Below are positions 25,322 to 34,632 of a stretch of DNA of 64,000 bases, one piece after another. The position numbers and the translations under genes are program-made. Below the pieces are notes generated by a model, which saw nothing but the letters and a program-made list of their open reading frames with translations, had not been told where the DNA came from and did not search any database. Source of the DNA: Streptomyces sp. ISL-43 (lineage in GTDB: Bacteria; Actinomycetota; Actinomycetes; Streptomycetales; Streptomycetaceae); NCBI RefSeq assembly GCF_018614195.1, contig NZ_JAGGOT010000062.1, forward strand, positions 95,061 to 159,060. The letters run 5' to 3'. Numbering within the stretch: position 1 is the first letter of the stretch; every line of letters begins with the position of its first letter.

Positions 25322-26545
25322 TCATCGCACCGTAAGTGTCAGGATCCTGTCGTCGCCCGATTCCGGCGACCCGCGCCCGTCCGTCTCGCTCGTGACCAGC
25401 AGCAGCTTGTCCGCGCCGAGGGCCACCACGGTCCGCAGGCGACCGTAATCACCCTTCAGGAAGGCCTCCGGCTCCGCCACCGGGTTTGCCCCGGCCAGCG
25501 GAATCCGCCAGAGCCGCTGCCCCTTCAGTCCGGCCATCCAGACCGAGCCCTGCGCCCAGGCGATCCCGCTCGGCGAGGCCTCGTCGGTCTTCCACACCGC
25601 CACCGGATCGCGCAGCCCCGGTTTCCCCGCCTTCCCCTCCGCCTCCGGCCAGCCGTAGTTCCCGCCGGGCTCGATCAGATTCAGCTCGTCCCACGTGTTC
25701 TGGCCGAACTCGGCGGCCCACAGCCGTTTGTCCTTGTCCCAGGCGAGCCCCTGCACATTGCGGTGCCCGTAGGAGTAGACGACGGAATCGGCCTCCGGAT
25801 TGCCGTGCACCGGCTGCCCGTCCGGGGTCATCCGCAGGATCTTGCCGCCCAGCGACTTCTTGTCCTGGGCCAGCCCGGGATCCCCGCTCTCGCCCGTCCC
25901 GGCATAGAGCATCTTGTCCGGGCCGAAGGCGATCCGCCCGCCGTTGTGGATCAACCCCTTGGGGATCCCCCTCAACACCGTGTCGGGAGCGCCCAGTCGG
26001 TTTCCGACCGGTCTCTTGTCGTCATAGCGGAGCCGGGCGATGCGGTTGTCGGACTCGGTCGTGAAATACACGTACACCATGTGGTCCGAGGCGAAGGAGG
26101 GGGACAGGGCCAGGCCCAGCAGTCCGCCCTCGCCGCCCGGGGCCACCCCGGGCACTTCGCCGATCCGGGTCACCGCGCCCGTGCCCACATCGACCCGGCT
26201 GATCGTCCCCTTGTCGCGCGAGGCGACCAGCAGATTCCCGTCGGGCAGCGGAGCCACGCCCCACGGGGATTCCAGGCCCTTGGCGGCCTCGCCCGTCACC
26301 GTCACCCCGCCCTTGGCCGGCGGGCCGGACACGGAGGGGGAGGCGGACGGCCCGTCGGAGGCCGCCGGCGCCGACGCGGTGGAGGCCGCGCCCGGTGAGG
26401 CCCCGCCCGGCCGGGCCCCGGCGCCGCCCGGTGGCGAGCACCCGGCCGCCAGCAGCGCCCCGCATCCGGCCAGGGCGCAGGCCGCCAGCACTCCGCGCTT
26501 CCCGGCGCGCGGGCCGGCGTACCCCTGAATCCGTCCGTATCGCAT
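25322..26545 (-). CDS. PQQ-type glucose/sorbosone dehydrogenase lipoprotein
   Basis: 407 aa. Lipoprotein signal ending in the lipobox LLAAGC, a Pro/Ser/Ala linker, then a six-bladed propeller of the GSDH family: SPWGVAPLPDGNLLVASRD, GEGGLLGLALSPSF, IHNGGRIAFGPDKMLYAGTGE, YSYGHRNVQGLAWD, EFGQNTWDELNLIEPGGNYGWP and SGIAWAQGS. Members oxidise aldoses with PQQ outside the membrane. Whether this strain makes PQQ cannot be judged here. The start ATG has GAGGGGAG seven bases before it. A palindrome with three CACTCG half-sites lies upstream. Confidence 0.88.
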   Translation of the reverse strand: MRYGRIQGYAGPRAGKRGVLAACALAGCGALLAAGCSPPGGAGARPGGASPGAASTASAPAASDGPSASPSVSGPPAKGGVTVTGEAAKGLESPWGVAPLPDGNLLVASRDKGTISRVDVGTGAVTRIGEVPGVAPGGEGGLLGLALSPSFASDHMVYVYFTTESDNRIARLRYDDKRPVGNRLGAPDTVLRGIPKGLIHNGGRIAFGPDKMLYAGTGESGDPGLAQDKKSLGGKILRMTPDGQPVHGNPEADSVVYSYGHRNVQGLAWDKDKRLWAAEFGQNTWDELNLIEPGGNYGWPEAEGKAGKPGLRDPVAVWKTDEASPSGIAWAQGSVWMAGLKGQRLWRIPLAGANPVAEPEAFLKGDYGRLRTVVALGADKLLLVTSETDGRGSPESGDDRILTLTVR

Positions 26546-26620
26546 CGCCTTGCTCCCCTCAGGTCCTCCGCTCGTGCCTTTCACATGACCCAACAGCCGC
26601 GACCGTTCCCGAAGTTCCAC

Positions 26621-26642
26621 CACTCGTACACTCGATCGAGTG
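26621..26642. promoter_or_regulatory. CACTCG-repeat palindrome upstream of the dehydrogenase gene
   Basis: CACTCGATCGAGTG (26629-26642) is a perfect 14-bp palindrome. A further CACTCG at 26621-26626 gives three half-sites on about two helical turns. It lies 76-97 bp upstream of the lipoprotein start, between two same-strand genes. Confidence 0.55.
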
Positions 26643-26656
26643 GTTGTGGAGACGGC

Positions 26657-27664
26657 TTAGTCCCAGGCTCCCACCGGGGCCGGCAGCTCCGACAGCTCCA
26701 CCAGGTCCTCGGCGGTCAGCAGGACCTCCGCCGCCCGCGCGTTCTCCGCCGCCCAGCGCGCCTGCCCGGCCCCCGGCACCGGCACCACCTGCGGACCCTG
26801 CGCCAGCACCCACGCCAGCGCCGCCTGGGCCGCCGTGACCCCTGGCCCGTGCCGCCGCGCCACCCGCCGCAGCCCCGCCACCAGCACCTGGTTCGCCGCC
26901 ATCGCGTACGCCGTGAACAGCGGATGCCGGGCCCGCACGTCCTGCGGCTCGAACCCCTCGCCCGGGGTCAGCGTCCCGGTCAGGAACCCGCTCCCCAGCG
27001 GCATCGCCGCCAGGAACCCCACCCCGCGCGCCGCGCACCACGGCAGCAGGTGCCGCGCCGCCTGCGGAGACCACACCGACAGCTCCGCCTGCACCGCGCT
27101 CACCGGGAACACCTGCTGCGCCCGCTCCAGGTGCCGTACGGTCGCCCCGTACGTCCGGTCCCCGCGCCGCCCCGCACCCGGCCCGGCCGCCGCGCCCAGC
27201 GCGCAGAAGCCGAGCGCCCGCACCTTCCCCGCGCCCACCAGCTCCGCCATCGCGCCCCACGTCTCCTCGACCGGCACCTCCGGGTCCACCCGGTGCAGCT
27301 GGTACAGGTCTATGACGTCGGTCCGCAGCCGCCGCAGCGAGGCGTCGCAGGCCCGCCGCAGGTATCCGGGCCGGCCGTCCGCCACCACGTGCCGCCCGTC
27401 CGCCCGCAGCCCCACCTTCGCGGAGACGAAGGCGTCCGGCCGGCGCTCCCGCAGCACCCGGCCCAGCAGCAGCTCATTGGTGTACGGGCCGTACAGATCG
27501 GCGGTGTCCAGCAGGTTCGCGCCCAGGTCCAGGGCCGTGTGCACCGTGTGCAGCGAGTCCTCGCGCCGCCTGCGCCCGGGCGCATACGCCCCGCTCATGG
27601 GCATGCACCCGAGTCCGACGGCGCCCACCGCCAGCGCCCCCGCCCCGATCGACCTGCGCTCCAC
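26657..27664 (-). CDS. Aldo/keto reductase
   Basis: 335 aa. NADPH-dependent (alpha/beta)8 barrel with the full catalytic tetrad: Asp in LLDTADLYG, Tyr in DLYGPY, Lys in FVSAKVG and His in YQLHRVD. NADPH-binding C-terminal segment VVPVPGAGQARWAAEN. GTG at 27664 has GGGGGGAAG upstream. Length is typical. Substrate unknown. Divergent from the hydroxyacid dehydrogenase gene. Confidence 0.92.
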   Translation of the reverse strand: MERRSIGAGALAVGAVGLGCMPMSGAYAPGRRRREDSLHTVHTALDLGANLLDTADLYGPYTNELLLGRVLRERRPDAFVSAKVGLRADGRHVVADGRPGYLRRACDASLRRLRTDVIDLYQLHRVDPEVPVEETWGAMAELVGAGKVRALGFCALGAAAGPGAGRRGDRTYGATVRHLERAQQVFPVSAVQAELSVWSPQAARHLLPWCAARGVGFLAAMPLGSGFLTGTLTPGEGFEPQDVRARHPLFTAYAMAANQVLVAGLRRVARRHGPGVTAAQAALAWVLAQGPQVVPVPGAGQARWAAENARAAEVLLTAEDLVELSELPAPVGAWD

Positions 27665-27731
27665 CCGTGCTTCCCCCCTGGTCCTCCCGGTCCGGCACAC
27701 AAACTAACGGCTCGATCCGGATCCCCTGGCA

Positions 27732-27737
27732 TAGCCT
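27732..27737 (+). promoter_or_regulatory. -10 hexamer for a leaderless dehydrogenase transcript
   Basis: TAGCCT ends seven bases before the ATG at 27745; no ribosome site is visible. The -35 is not clear. Confidence 0.5.
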
Positions 27738-27744
27738 CCTGATC

Positions 27745-28692
27745 ATGACCGCAGAGATTCCCGACGTCTGGCTCCCCTTCCCCGCCGAGGAGATCGAGGG
27801 CCTGCCCGATTCCTTCCGGTACCGCCGATGGGACGGCGAGGAGGCCTTCCCGGCCGATCCGGCCGCCTGCGTCTTCTACGTCACGCCCTACATGAAGTCC
27901 CAGGCCGTCACCCTGCGCCCGCTGCCCGCGATGCCCCGCCTCCAGGTCGTGCAGACGCTGACCGCCGGCATCGACCACGTCCTGGCCGGCCTCGGCGACC
28001 TCCGCCCCGGTGTACGGCTGTGCAACGCCCGCGGCGTCCACGAGGCGAGCACCGCCGAACTGGCGCTCACCTTGACCTTGGCCTCCCTGCGCGGGATCCC
28101 CGGCATGGTGCGCGGCCAGGACCGCGAGGAGTGGCGTTCCGGGTTCTACGAGGCCCTCGCGGACAAGTCCGTACTGATCATCGGCTACGGGGCGATCGGT
28201 GCGGCCATCGAGGACCGGCTCGCGCCCTTCGAGTGCGAGCGGATCACCCGGGTCGCGCGGACGGCGCGCACCACGGCGCGCGGGCCGGTGCACGCCCTCG
28301 CCGAACTGCCCCGACTGCTGCCCCGGGCCGACGTGGTGATCCTGTCCACGCCGCTCACCGAAGAGACGCGGGGGCTGGCGGGCGCGGAGTTCCTCGGCCG
28401 CATGAGGGACGGGGCGCTGCTCGTGAACGTGGCCCGCGGCCCCGTCGTCGACACCAAGTCGCTGCTGGCGGAGGTGGAGTCGGGCCGGCTGCGCGCCGCG
28501 CTGGACGTCACCGATCCGGAACCACTGCCTTCCGGACATCCGCTCTGGCATGCTCCGGGTGTCCTGATCACGCCCCATGTGGGCGGCAGCAGCTCGGCGT
28601 TCGAGCCGCGGGCGAGGCGTTTGGTGGCCCGTCAGCTCCGGCGGTTCGCCGCCGGATCGCCCGTGGAGAACACGGTGTTGATCACGGAGTGA
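27745..28692 (+). CDS. D-2-hydroxyacid dehydrogenase
   Basis: 315 aa. NAD(P)-dependent: nucleotide motif VLIIGYGAIGAAIEDRL, catalytic Arg in LLVNVARGPVVD, acidic residue region DVTDPEPLPSGHPLW, and catalytic His in LITPHVGGSS. Shorter than SerA and without an ACT domain, so probably a 2-ketoacid reductase of the glyoxylate/hydroxypyruvate type rather than phosphoglycerate dehydrogenase. The same position in S. coelicolor also carries a dehydrogenase of this family. Confidence 0.92.
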   Translation: MTAEIPDVWLPFPAEEIEGLPDSFRYRRWDGEEAFPADPAACVFYVTPYMKSQAVTLRPLPAMPRLQVVQTLTAGIDHVLAGLGDLRPGVRLCNARGVHEASTAELALTLTLASLRGIPGMVRGQDREEWRSGFYEALADKSVLIIGYGAIGAAIEDRLAPFECERITRVARTARTTARGPVHALAELPRLLPRADVVILSTPLTEETRGLAGAEFLGRMRDGALLVNVARGPVVDTKSLLAEVESGRLRAALDVTDPEPLPSGHPLWHAPGVLITPHVGGSSSAFEPRARRLVARQLRRFAAGSPVENTVLITE

Positions 28693-28775
28693 CGCTTGGT
28701 GCGCACGCTCCGCAGTCGGACGGATGCGCTCGGTGGACACAACTCCCCGCATGGTGACGGAGCGTAGAGAAGCTA

Positions 28776-28788
28776 TGTCCCTGAGTGA
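28776..28788 (+). promoter_or_regulatory. BldD-box-like site upstream of the GGDEF gene
   Basis: TGTCCCTGAGTGA fits the BldD consensus TNACNCWGNGTNA at all defined positions except one (T for A at position 3). BldD, activated by c-di-GMP, controls several c-di-GMP enzyme genes, so a site before this gene makes biological sense. A TATCGT hexamer (28800-28805) follows. Confidence 0.6.
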
Positions 28789-28965
28789 CGAAAGTGGTGT
28801 ATCGTCCGGAAGAAGGGGCTGCGGCGCGTTGGTCTGGCGCTGGGGAGTGATCGGACACTTTGGGGGGCGACGGGCGATGTACGGCCAATGGGTGAAGGAT
28901 CCGGTGCGGCGAAGCCGCCGCAAACGACGATGGGTTACGCCGAAACCAGCCAGCGAGGGGGACCG

Positions 28966-31848
28966 GTGAGCGCCCCGGGGGCGGCGCTCCTGACCCGCCA
29001 GCCCCTCGCCGGCGGGGGCGGCAAGAGCCTGGCGATGCAGTTCCTCCTCGCGGTGGTCAGCAGCGGGTACGCCGTGGGCGCCGCCCTCGGCTGGGGCTCC
29101 GAGGACCTCGCCGAGATCATGGGCGACTTCGGACTCAGCGCCGCCGGACTGCTGGCCGCCGTCTCCTGCTTCACCTACGCGCGGGCCATCGACAGCCGTG
29201 AGCGCCCGGCCTGGCTGCTGTTCGCGTTCTCCTCGCTCATGGGCGGCTGCGGCAACGCCGTCTGGGGCTGGTACGAGGTGGTCCTCGGCGAGAGCGTGCC
29301 GAAGCCCTCCATCGCCGACTTCGCCTTCCTCTGCTTCGCACCGCCCGCCATCGTGGGCCTGCTCGTCCTCGCCAAACGCCCGGTCACCAGAGCCGGTTGG
29401 GTCTGCCTCGGGCTCGACTCCTGGCTCATCGGCGGCTCCCTGATCACCCTCTCCTGGAGCCTGGCCCTCGCGCACGCGGCGCGCACCGCCCAGTCGGGCG
29501 CCCCCGGGAGCGTCCCGCGCGCGGCGCTCTCGCTGGCCTACCCGCTCCTGGACATCGCGCTCGTCTCGATGGTCCTGGTGCTGCACTTCCGTCGCTCCGA
29601 GAGCAACCGCTCGGCCGTCAACACCGCCATCGCGGCCCTCGCCCTGACCGTACTCAGCGACGCGCTGTTCACCTCGCCGCTGCTCAGCGCCGAGTACCAG
29701 TCCGGCCAGCTCCTCGACGCCGGCTGGTTCGCGGGCTCGCTCCTCCTCGCGTACGCGCCCTGGGGCGCCCGCCGCATGCACCCGGGCCCCGACCCCGCCG
29801 CCCGCGCGCACGCGGAGCGGCCGCACAGCCGCCCCATCACCGGCTCCCTGCCCGCCCTGACCCCGTACCTCGCGGCCGCCGTCTGCACCCTCGGGATCCT
29901 CTACAACGTGGTGGACGGCCGGAAGGTCGACCGGGTCGTCGTCTTCACCGGCTGCACGGTCGTGCTCGCCCTCGTGATCCGCCAGGGCATCATGCTCCTC
30001 GACAACATCGCGCTGACCCAGGAACTGGCCCAGAAGGAGAACCATTTCCGCTCCCTGGTCCAGGGCTCCAGCGACGTCATCATGATCGCCGCGCCCACCG
30101 GAACCCTGCGCTACGTCAGCCCCGCCGCCGCCGGGGTCTACGGCCGCGAGGCGGAGGAGCTGGTCGGCACCGAGCTGGCCACCCTGATCCACCCCGACGA
30201 CCTGGGCCGCGTCATCCACGAGGTACGCCGCTTCCTCGCCGCGCCGCCCACCGAGGAGCCGACCACCCGCATCGAGTGCCGGTTCAAGTCCGGCGGCGGG
30301 GAATGGCTCAATGTGGAGTCCACCGTCAACCGCCACCAGGGCGGGCTCATCCTCAACAGCCGCGACGTCACCGAGCGGGTCAGGCTCCAGGCGCAGCTCC
30401 AGCACAGCGCCGAGCACGATCCGCTCACCGACCTCCCCAACCGGGCCCTGTTCACCCGCCGGGTCCGCCAGGCCCTGACCGGCCGGCGGGCCGGCGACCA
30501 CAGCACCGCCGTGCTCTTCATCGACCTCGACGGGTTCAAAGCGGTCAACGACACCATCGGCCACCAGGCGGGCGACGAGCTGCTCATCGAAGCCGCCCGC
30601 CGGCTCCAGGACTCGGTCCGGGCCGGGGACACCGCGGCCCGCCTCGGCGGCGACGAGTTCGCCGCGCTGATCCTGGGCGACGGCAGCCGCGACCGCGGCG
30701 CCCGCGAGTACCAGGTCCACGAGATCGCCGACCGGCTGCGCACCACCCTCGCCCAGCCGTACCGGATCGCGGGCAGCGAGGTCCGGGTGGCCGCCAGCAT
30801 CGGCGTGGCCTTCGCCGACCCGGGCATCACCCCTTCGGACCTGATGCGCAACGCGGATCTCGCGATGTACCGGGCCAAGGCGGGAGGCAAGGACCGGGTC
30901 GAGATGTACGCGCCGCAGATGCAGGCCGAAGTCGTCCGCAAGGCGGAGCTGGCGGGGCGGCTGCGCACCGCGCTGCACGAGGGCGAGTTCGCGCTGCTGC
31001 ACCAGCCCGTTGTCTCCCTGGCCACCGGCGAGATCTCGGCCGTGGCGGCACAGGCCCGGTGGCGCTCCGCCCAGGGGATCCTGTTCACGCCCGCCGAGTT
31101 CCTGCGGGTCGCCGAGTACAGCGACGGCGGGCACCACTCGGCCGTGCCGGACGCCTCGCGCACCGCCGAGCTGGGGCGCTGGCTGCTGGAGGAGGCCGTG
31201 GGGCAGGCCGCCGAGCGGCACCGCGCCGGGCACGACGTACCCGTGGCCGTACGGATGACCGCGCAGCGGCTGCTGGACCGGTCGATGCCGCTGGGCTCGG
31301 TGGAGGCCCTGCTGACGCGCAACGGGCTGCCGTCGGGGGCGCTCGTCCTGGAGCTCGCCGTCTCCGACCCCAGAGTGCCCTTCGACGACCTGGAGCGGCG
31401 TCTGGCGGCGCTGCGCCGGCTCGGGGTCCTGATCGCCCTGGACGGCTTCGGCAGCGGTTACGCGGCCATCAGCGCGCTGCGCCGGCTCCCCGTGGACATG
31501 CTCAAGCTCGACCGGGGCCTGGTCGAGGGCGTCGTCGAGTCCCCGCGACTCCACAAGATCACCGCAGGTTTGTTGCGGATCGCAAACGACCTCGGCATGC
31601 AGTCGGTGGCGGAGGGGGTGGACCTGCCCGAGCAGGTCCTGGCACTGCGCGCGATGGGCTGTACGCATGGACAGGGGATGGCCTTCTCCGGCCCTCTCGA
31701 CGAGTACAGGCTGCGGCGGGCGCTCGTGCGAGGTACGTTCCCTGTACCGGGCGGCGCGGCCCAACCCGCATTGGCCGGTGGTTCCCCAGGGGGCTCGATG
31801 GCCATCCACAGAGGCTCACATAATGAGACGCCCGTCCCACCCGCTTGA
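28966..31848 (+). CDS. Membrane GGDEF protein with PAS and degenerate EAL domain
   Basis: 960 aa. About residues 15-330 contain multiple membrane helices, followed by PAS (ENHFRSLVQGSSDVIMIA ... LIHPDDLG), GGDEF (intact GGDEF at 561-565) and an EAL-like domain whose catalytic residues are lost: AAQ (694-696) instead of EAL, DG instead of DD at 826-827, and the Asn of the NxS motif and the second Glu also replaced. Likely a diguanylate cyclase whose EAL part is only a regulatory domain. GTG at 28966 is chosen for GAGGGGGA upstream; ATG at 28930 and 28888 are in frame. It occupies the position of S. coelicolor SCO5511, directly before ilvB. Confidence 0.9.
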   Translation: MSAPGAALLTRQPLAGGGGKSLAMQFLLAVVSSGYAVGAALGWGSEDLAEIMGDFGLSAAGLLAAVSCFTYARAIDSRERPAWLLFAFSSLMGGCGNAVWGWYEVVLGESVPKPSIADFAFLCFAPPAIVGLLVLAKRPVTRAGWVCLGLDSWLIGGSLITLSWSLALAHAARTAQSGAPGSVPRAALSLAYPLLDIALVSMVLVLHFRRSESNRSAVNTAIAALALTVLSDALFTSPLLSAEYQSGQLLDAGWFAGSLLLAYAPWGARRMHPGPDPAARAHAERPHSRPITGSLPALTPYLAAAVCTLGILYNVVDGRKVDRVVVFTGCTVVLALVIRQGIMLLDNIALTQELAQKENHFRSLVQGSSDVIMIAAPTGTLRYVSPAAAGVYGREAEELVGTELATLIHPDDLGRVIHEVRRFLAAPPTEEPTTRIECRFKSGGGEWLNVESTVNRHQGGLILNSRDVTERVRLQAQLQHSAEHDPLTDLPNRALFTRRVRQALTGRRAGDHSTAVLFIDLDGFKAVNDTIGHQAGDELLIEAARRLQDSVRAGDTAARLGGDEFAALILGDGSRDRGAREYQVHEIADRLRTTLAQPYRIAGSEVRVAASIGVAFADPGITPSDLMRNADLAMYRAKAGGKDRVEMYAPQMQAEVVRKAELAGRLRTALHEGEFALLHQPVVSLATGEISAVAAQARWRSAQGILFTPAEFLRVAEYSDGGHHSAVPDASRTAELGRWLLEEAVGQAAERHRAGHDVPVAVRMTAQRLLDRSMPLGSVEALLTRNGLPSGALVLELAVSDPRVPFDDLERRLAALRRLGVLIALDGFGSGYAAISALRRLPVDMLKLDRGLVEGVVESPRLHKITAGLLRIANDLGMQSVAEGVDLPEQVLALRAMGCTHGQGMAFSGPLDEYRLRRALVRGTFPVPGGAAQPALAGGSPGGSMAIHRGSHNETPVPPA

Positions 31849-31881
31849 CATCACCCTCCCGCCGGAGGGAGGGTCAATGTC

Positions 31882-31923
31882 ATGCGCACCCGAATTCTCG
31901 TACTTGGAAAGCGCGTCGGCTGA
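31882..31923 (+). CDS. ilvB leader peptide
   Basis: Thirteen codons, MRTRILVLGKRVG, with the run Ile-Leu-Val-Leu. GGAGGGAGGG lies upstream, inside a hairpin (31845-31877) that also contains the end of the previous gene. Stalling of the ribosome at Ile, Leu or Val codons when these amino acids are scarce would prevent the downstream terminator from forming. This is the textbook architecture of branched-chain amino acid attenuation. Confidence 0.88.
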   Translation: MRTRILVLGKRVG

Positions 31924-31965
31924 AGCTGGGACCTGCTTGTCCCCGCTCAACACACCCGACGCGCT

Positions 31966-31999
31966 CCCCTCGCTTGCCTCCCGGCACGAGGGGTTTTTT
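31966..31999 (+). terminator. ilvB attenuator terminator
   Basis: CCCCTCG (31966-31972) pairs with CGAGGGG (31987-31993), followed by six T residues. A U-tract is unusual in this genome and points to intrinsic termination used for attenuation. Confidence 0.88.
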
Positions 32000-32069
32000 G
32001 TTGCACTGGCAACGTCGAATCTCGTAAAACCCTCCTCGTAAAACCCTCAGCTTCGAGAAGAGAATGCCG

Positions 32070-33950
32070 ATGACCGAGCAGGCCACCGGGGCCCACCATC
32101 CGCAGCCGCGGGCCCGTACCGGCGGACACCAGTCCGCCGCAGTTGAGCACGTCACGGGTGCGCAGTCCCTCATCCGCTCTCTCGAAGAGGTGGGGTGCGA
32201 CACCGTCTTCGGCATCCCGGGCGGCGCCATCCTCCCCGCGTACGACCCGATGATGGACTCCAAGAAGGTCCGTCACATCCTGGTCCGCCACGAGCAGGGG
32301 GCCGGCCACGCCGCCACCGGCTACGCGCAGGCCACGGGCAAGGTCGGCGTCTGTATGGCGACGTCCGGCCCGGGCGCCACCAACCTGGTCACCCCCATCG
32401 CCGACGCGCACATGGACTCCGTCCCGCTCGTCGCGATCACCGGCCAGGTCTCCTCCAAGGCGATCGGCACCGACGCCTTCCAGGAGGCGGACATCGTCGG
32501 CATCACGATGCCGATCACCAAGCACAACTTCCTGGTCACCAAGGCCGAGGACATCCCGCGGACGATCGCCGAGGCCTTCCACATCGCCTCGACCGGCCGC
32601 CCCGGCCCGGTCCTGGTCGACATCGCCAAGGACGCCCTGCAGGCGAAGACCACCTTCTCGTGGCCGCCCACCCAGGACCTCCCGGGCTACCGTCCGGTCA
32701 CCAAGCCGCACGCCAAGCAGATCCGCGAGGCCGCCAAGCTCATCTGCCAGGCCAAGCGCCCGGTCCTGTACGTCGGCGGCGGCGTCATGAAGTCCGGCGC
32801 GACCGCCGAGCTGAAGGTCCTCGCCGAGCTGACAGGCGTCCCGGTGACCACCACCCTGATGGCGCTCGGCTCCTTCCCCGACAGCCACCCGCTGCACGTG
32901 GGCATGCCCGGCATGCACGGCGCGGTCACGGCCGTGACCGCCCTGCAGAAGTCGGACCTGCTGATCGCGCTCGGCACCCGCTTCGACGACCGCGTCACCG
33001 GCAAGCTGGACAGCTTCGCCCCGTTCGCCAAGATCATCCACGCGGACATCGACCCGGCCGAGATCGGCAAGAACCGCGCCGTCGACGTCCCGATCGTCGG
33101 TGACGCCCGCGAGGTCATCGCCGACCTGATCCAGGCGGTCCAGGCCGAGCACACCGAGGGCAACGCCGGCGACTACAGCGCCTGGTGGAAGGACCTCAGC
33201 CGCTGGCGCGACACGTACCCGCTGGGCTACGAGAAGCCCTCGGAGGACATGCTGTCGCCCCAGCAGGTCATCCAGCGCATCGGCCAGATGGCGCCCGAGC
33301 ACACCATCTACGCGGCCGGCGTCGGCCAGCACCAGATGTGGGCCTCGCACTTCGTCAACTACGAAGAGCCCCGCACCTGGCTGAACTCCGGCGGCGCCGG
33401 AACCATGGGCTACGCGGTCCCGGCCGCGATGGGCGCCAAGGTCGGCATGCCGGACCGCACGGTCTGGGCGATCGACGGCGACGGCTGCTTCCAGATGACC
33501 AATCAGGAACTGGTCACCTGCGCGCTGAACAACATCCCGATCAAGGTCGCGATCATCAACAACGGCGCGCTGGGCATGGTCCGCCAGTGGCAGACCCTCT
33601 TCTACAACCAGCGCTACTCGAACACGGTGCTGCACGCGGACGAGACGGGCATCGACACCGTCGGCTCCCAGGTGGGCGAGTCCATCGCCCCCCGCAAGGG
33701 CACCCGCATCCCGGACTTCGTCAAGCTGTCCGAGGCCATGGGCTGCGTGGCCCTGCGCTGCGAGGACCCGGCCGACCTGGACCGGGTCATCGCCGAGGCC
33801 AACGCCATCAACGACCGTCCGGTGGTCGTCGACTTCATCGTCCACGAGGACGCCATGGTGTGGCCGATGGTCGCCGCCGGCACCTCGAACGACGAGGTCA
33901 TGGCCGCGCGGGGCGTCCGTCCCGACTTCGGCGACAACGAAGACGACTGA
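32070..33950 (+). CDS. ilvB: Acetolactate synthase large subunit
   Basis: First common step of Val, Leu and Ile synthesis: condenses pyruvate with pyruvate or 2-ketobutyrate, using ThDP, Mg and FAD. 626 aa. N-terminal ThDP domain with the catalytic Glu (HEQGAGHAATGYA), FAD-linked middle domain, C-terminal ThDP site IDGDGCFQMTNQEL ... IINNGALGMVRQWQ. ATG at 32070 (MTEQATG) is preferred over ATG at 32064 by ribosome-site spacing. First structural gene of ilvBNC, behind the attenuator. Confidence 0.97.
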   Translation: MTEQATGAHHPQPRARTGGHQSAAVEHVTGAQSLIRSLEEVGCDTVFGIPGGAILPAYDPMMDSKKVRHILVRHEQGAGHAATGYAQATGKVGVCMATSGPGATNLVTPIADAHMDSVPLVAITGQVSSKAIGTDAFQEADIVGITMPITKHNFLVTKAEDIPRTIAEAFHIASTGRPGPVLVDIAKDALQAKTTFSWPPTQDLPGYRPVTKPHAKQIREAAKLICQAKRPVLYVGGGVMKSGATAELKVLAELTGVPVTTTLMALGSFPDSHPLHVGMPGMHGAVTAVTALQKSDLLIALGTRFDDRVTGKLDSFAPFAKIIHADIDPAEIGKNRAVDVPIVGDAREVIADLIQAVQAEHTEGNAGDYSAWWKDLSRWRDTYPLGYEKPSEDMLSPQQVIQRIGQMAPEHTIYAAGVGQHQMWASHFVNYEEPRTWLNSGGAGTMGYAVPAAMGAKVGMPDRTVWAIDGDGCFQMTNQELVTCALNNIPIKVAIINNGALGMVRQWQTLFYNQRYSNTVLHADETGIDTVGSQVGESIAPRKGTRIPDFVKLSEAMGCVALRCEDPADLDRVIAEANAINDRPVVVDFIVHEDAMVWPMVAAGTSNDEVMAARGVRPDFGDNEDD

Positions 33951-33980
33951 GCCGAGAGCCTGAGAGAGAGAACGACTCAC

Positions 33981-34505
33981 ATGTCCAAGCACACGCTCTC
34001 CGTCCTGGTCGAGAACACGCCCGGCATCCTCGCCCGGATCGCCGCGCTGTTCTCCCGCCGAGGGTTCAACATCGACTCCCTCGCGGTCGGTGTCACCGAG
34101 CACCCCGACATCTCGCGCATCACCATCGTCGTGAACGTCGAGGACCTCCCGCTGGAGCAGGTGACCAAGCAGCTCAACAAGCTGGTCAACGTGCTCAAGA
34201 TCGTCGAGCTGGAGCAGCACAACGCCATCGAGCGCGAGCTCGTTCTGGTGAAGGTCCGCGCCGACAACGAGACCCGCTCGCAGATCGTCGAGATCGTCCA
34301 GCTGTTCCGCGCCAAGACGGTCGACGTCTCTCCGGAGGCCGTCACCATCGAGGCCACCGGCGGCACCGACAAGCTGGGCGCGATGCTCAAGATGCTGGAG
34401 CCCTTCGGCATCAAGGAGCTCGTCCAGTCCGGCACGATCGCCATAGGGCGCGGCGGACGGTCCATCACGGACCGCAGCCTGCGCGCGCTCGACCGCAGCG
34501 CCTGA
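33981..34505 (+). CDS. ilvN: Acetolactate synthase small (regulatory) subunit
   Basis: 174 aa. N-terminal ACT domain (LSVLVENTPGILARIAALFSRRG) that binds valine for feedback inhibition, followed by the C-terminal subunit domain (LVKVRADNETRSQIVEIVQLFRAK). Thirty bases after ilvB, with GAGAGAGA upstream of the ATG. Confidence 0.97.
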   Translation: MSKHTLSVLVENTPGILARIAALFSRRGFNIDSLAVGVTEHPDISRITIVVNVEDLPLEQVTKQLNKLVNVLKIVELEQHNAIERELVLVKVRADNETRSQIVEIVQLFRAKTVDVSPEAVTIEATGGTDKLGAMLKMLEPFGIKELVQSGTIAIGRGGRSITDRSLRALDRSA

Positions 34506-34632
34506 GCCGGTCGGGCCGGACACCGGCCCGACCGCTCCCCGCTCGCTCGCTCGTATGGCGAGACCGAGAACCACGTATTCCGTTCCCCGCCGTACGGTGG
34601 GAGCAACACCAGCGCACCAAGGAGATATCCCA

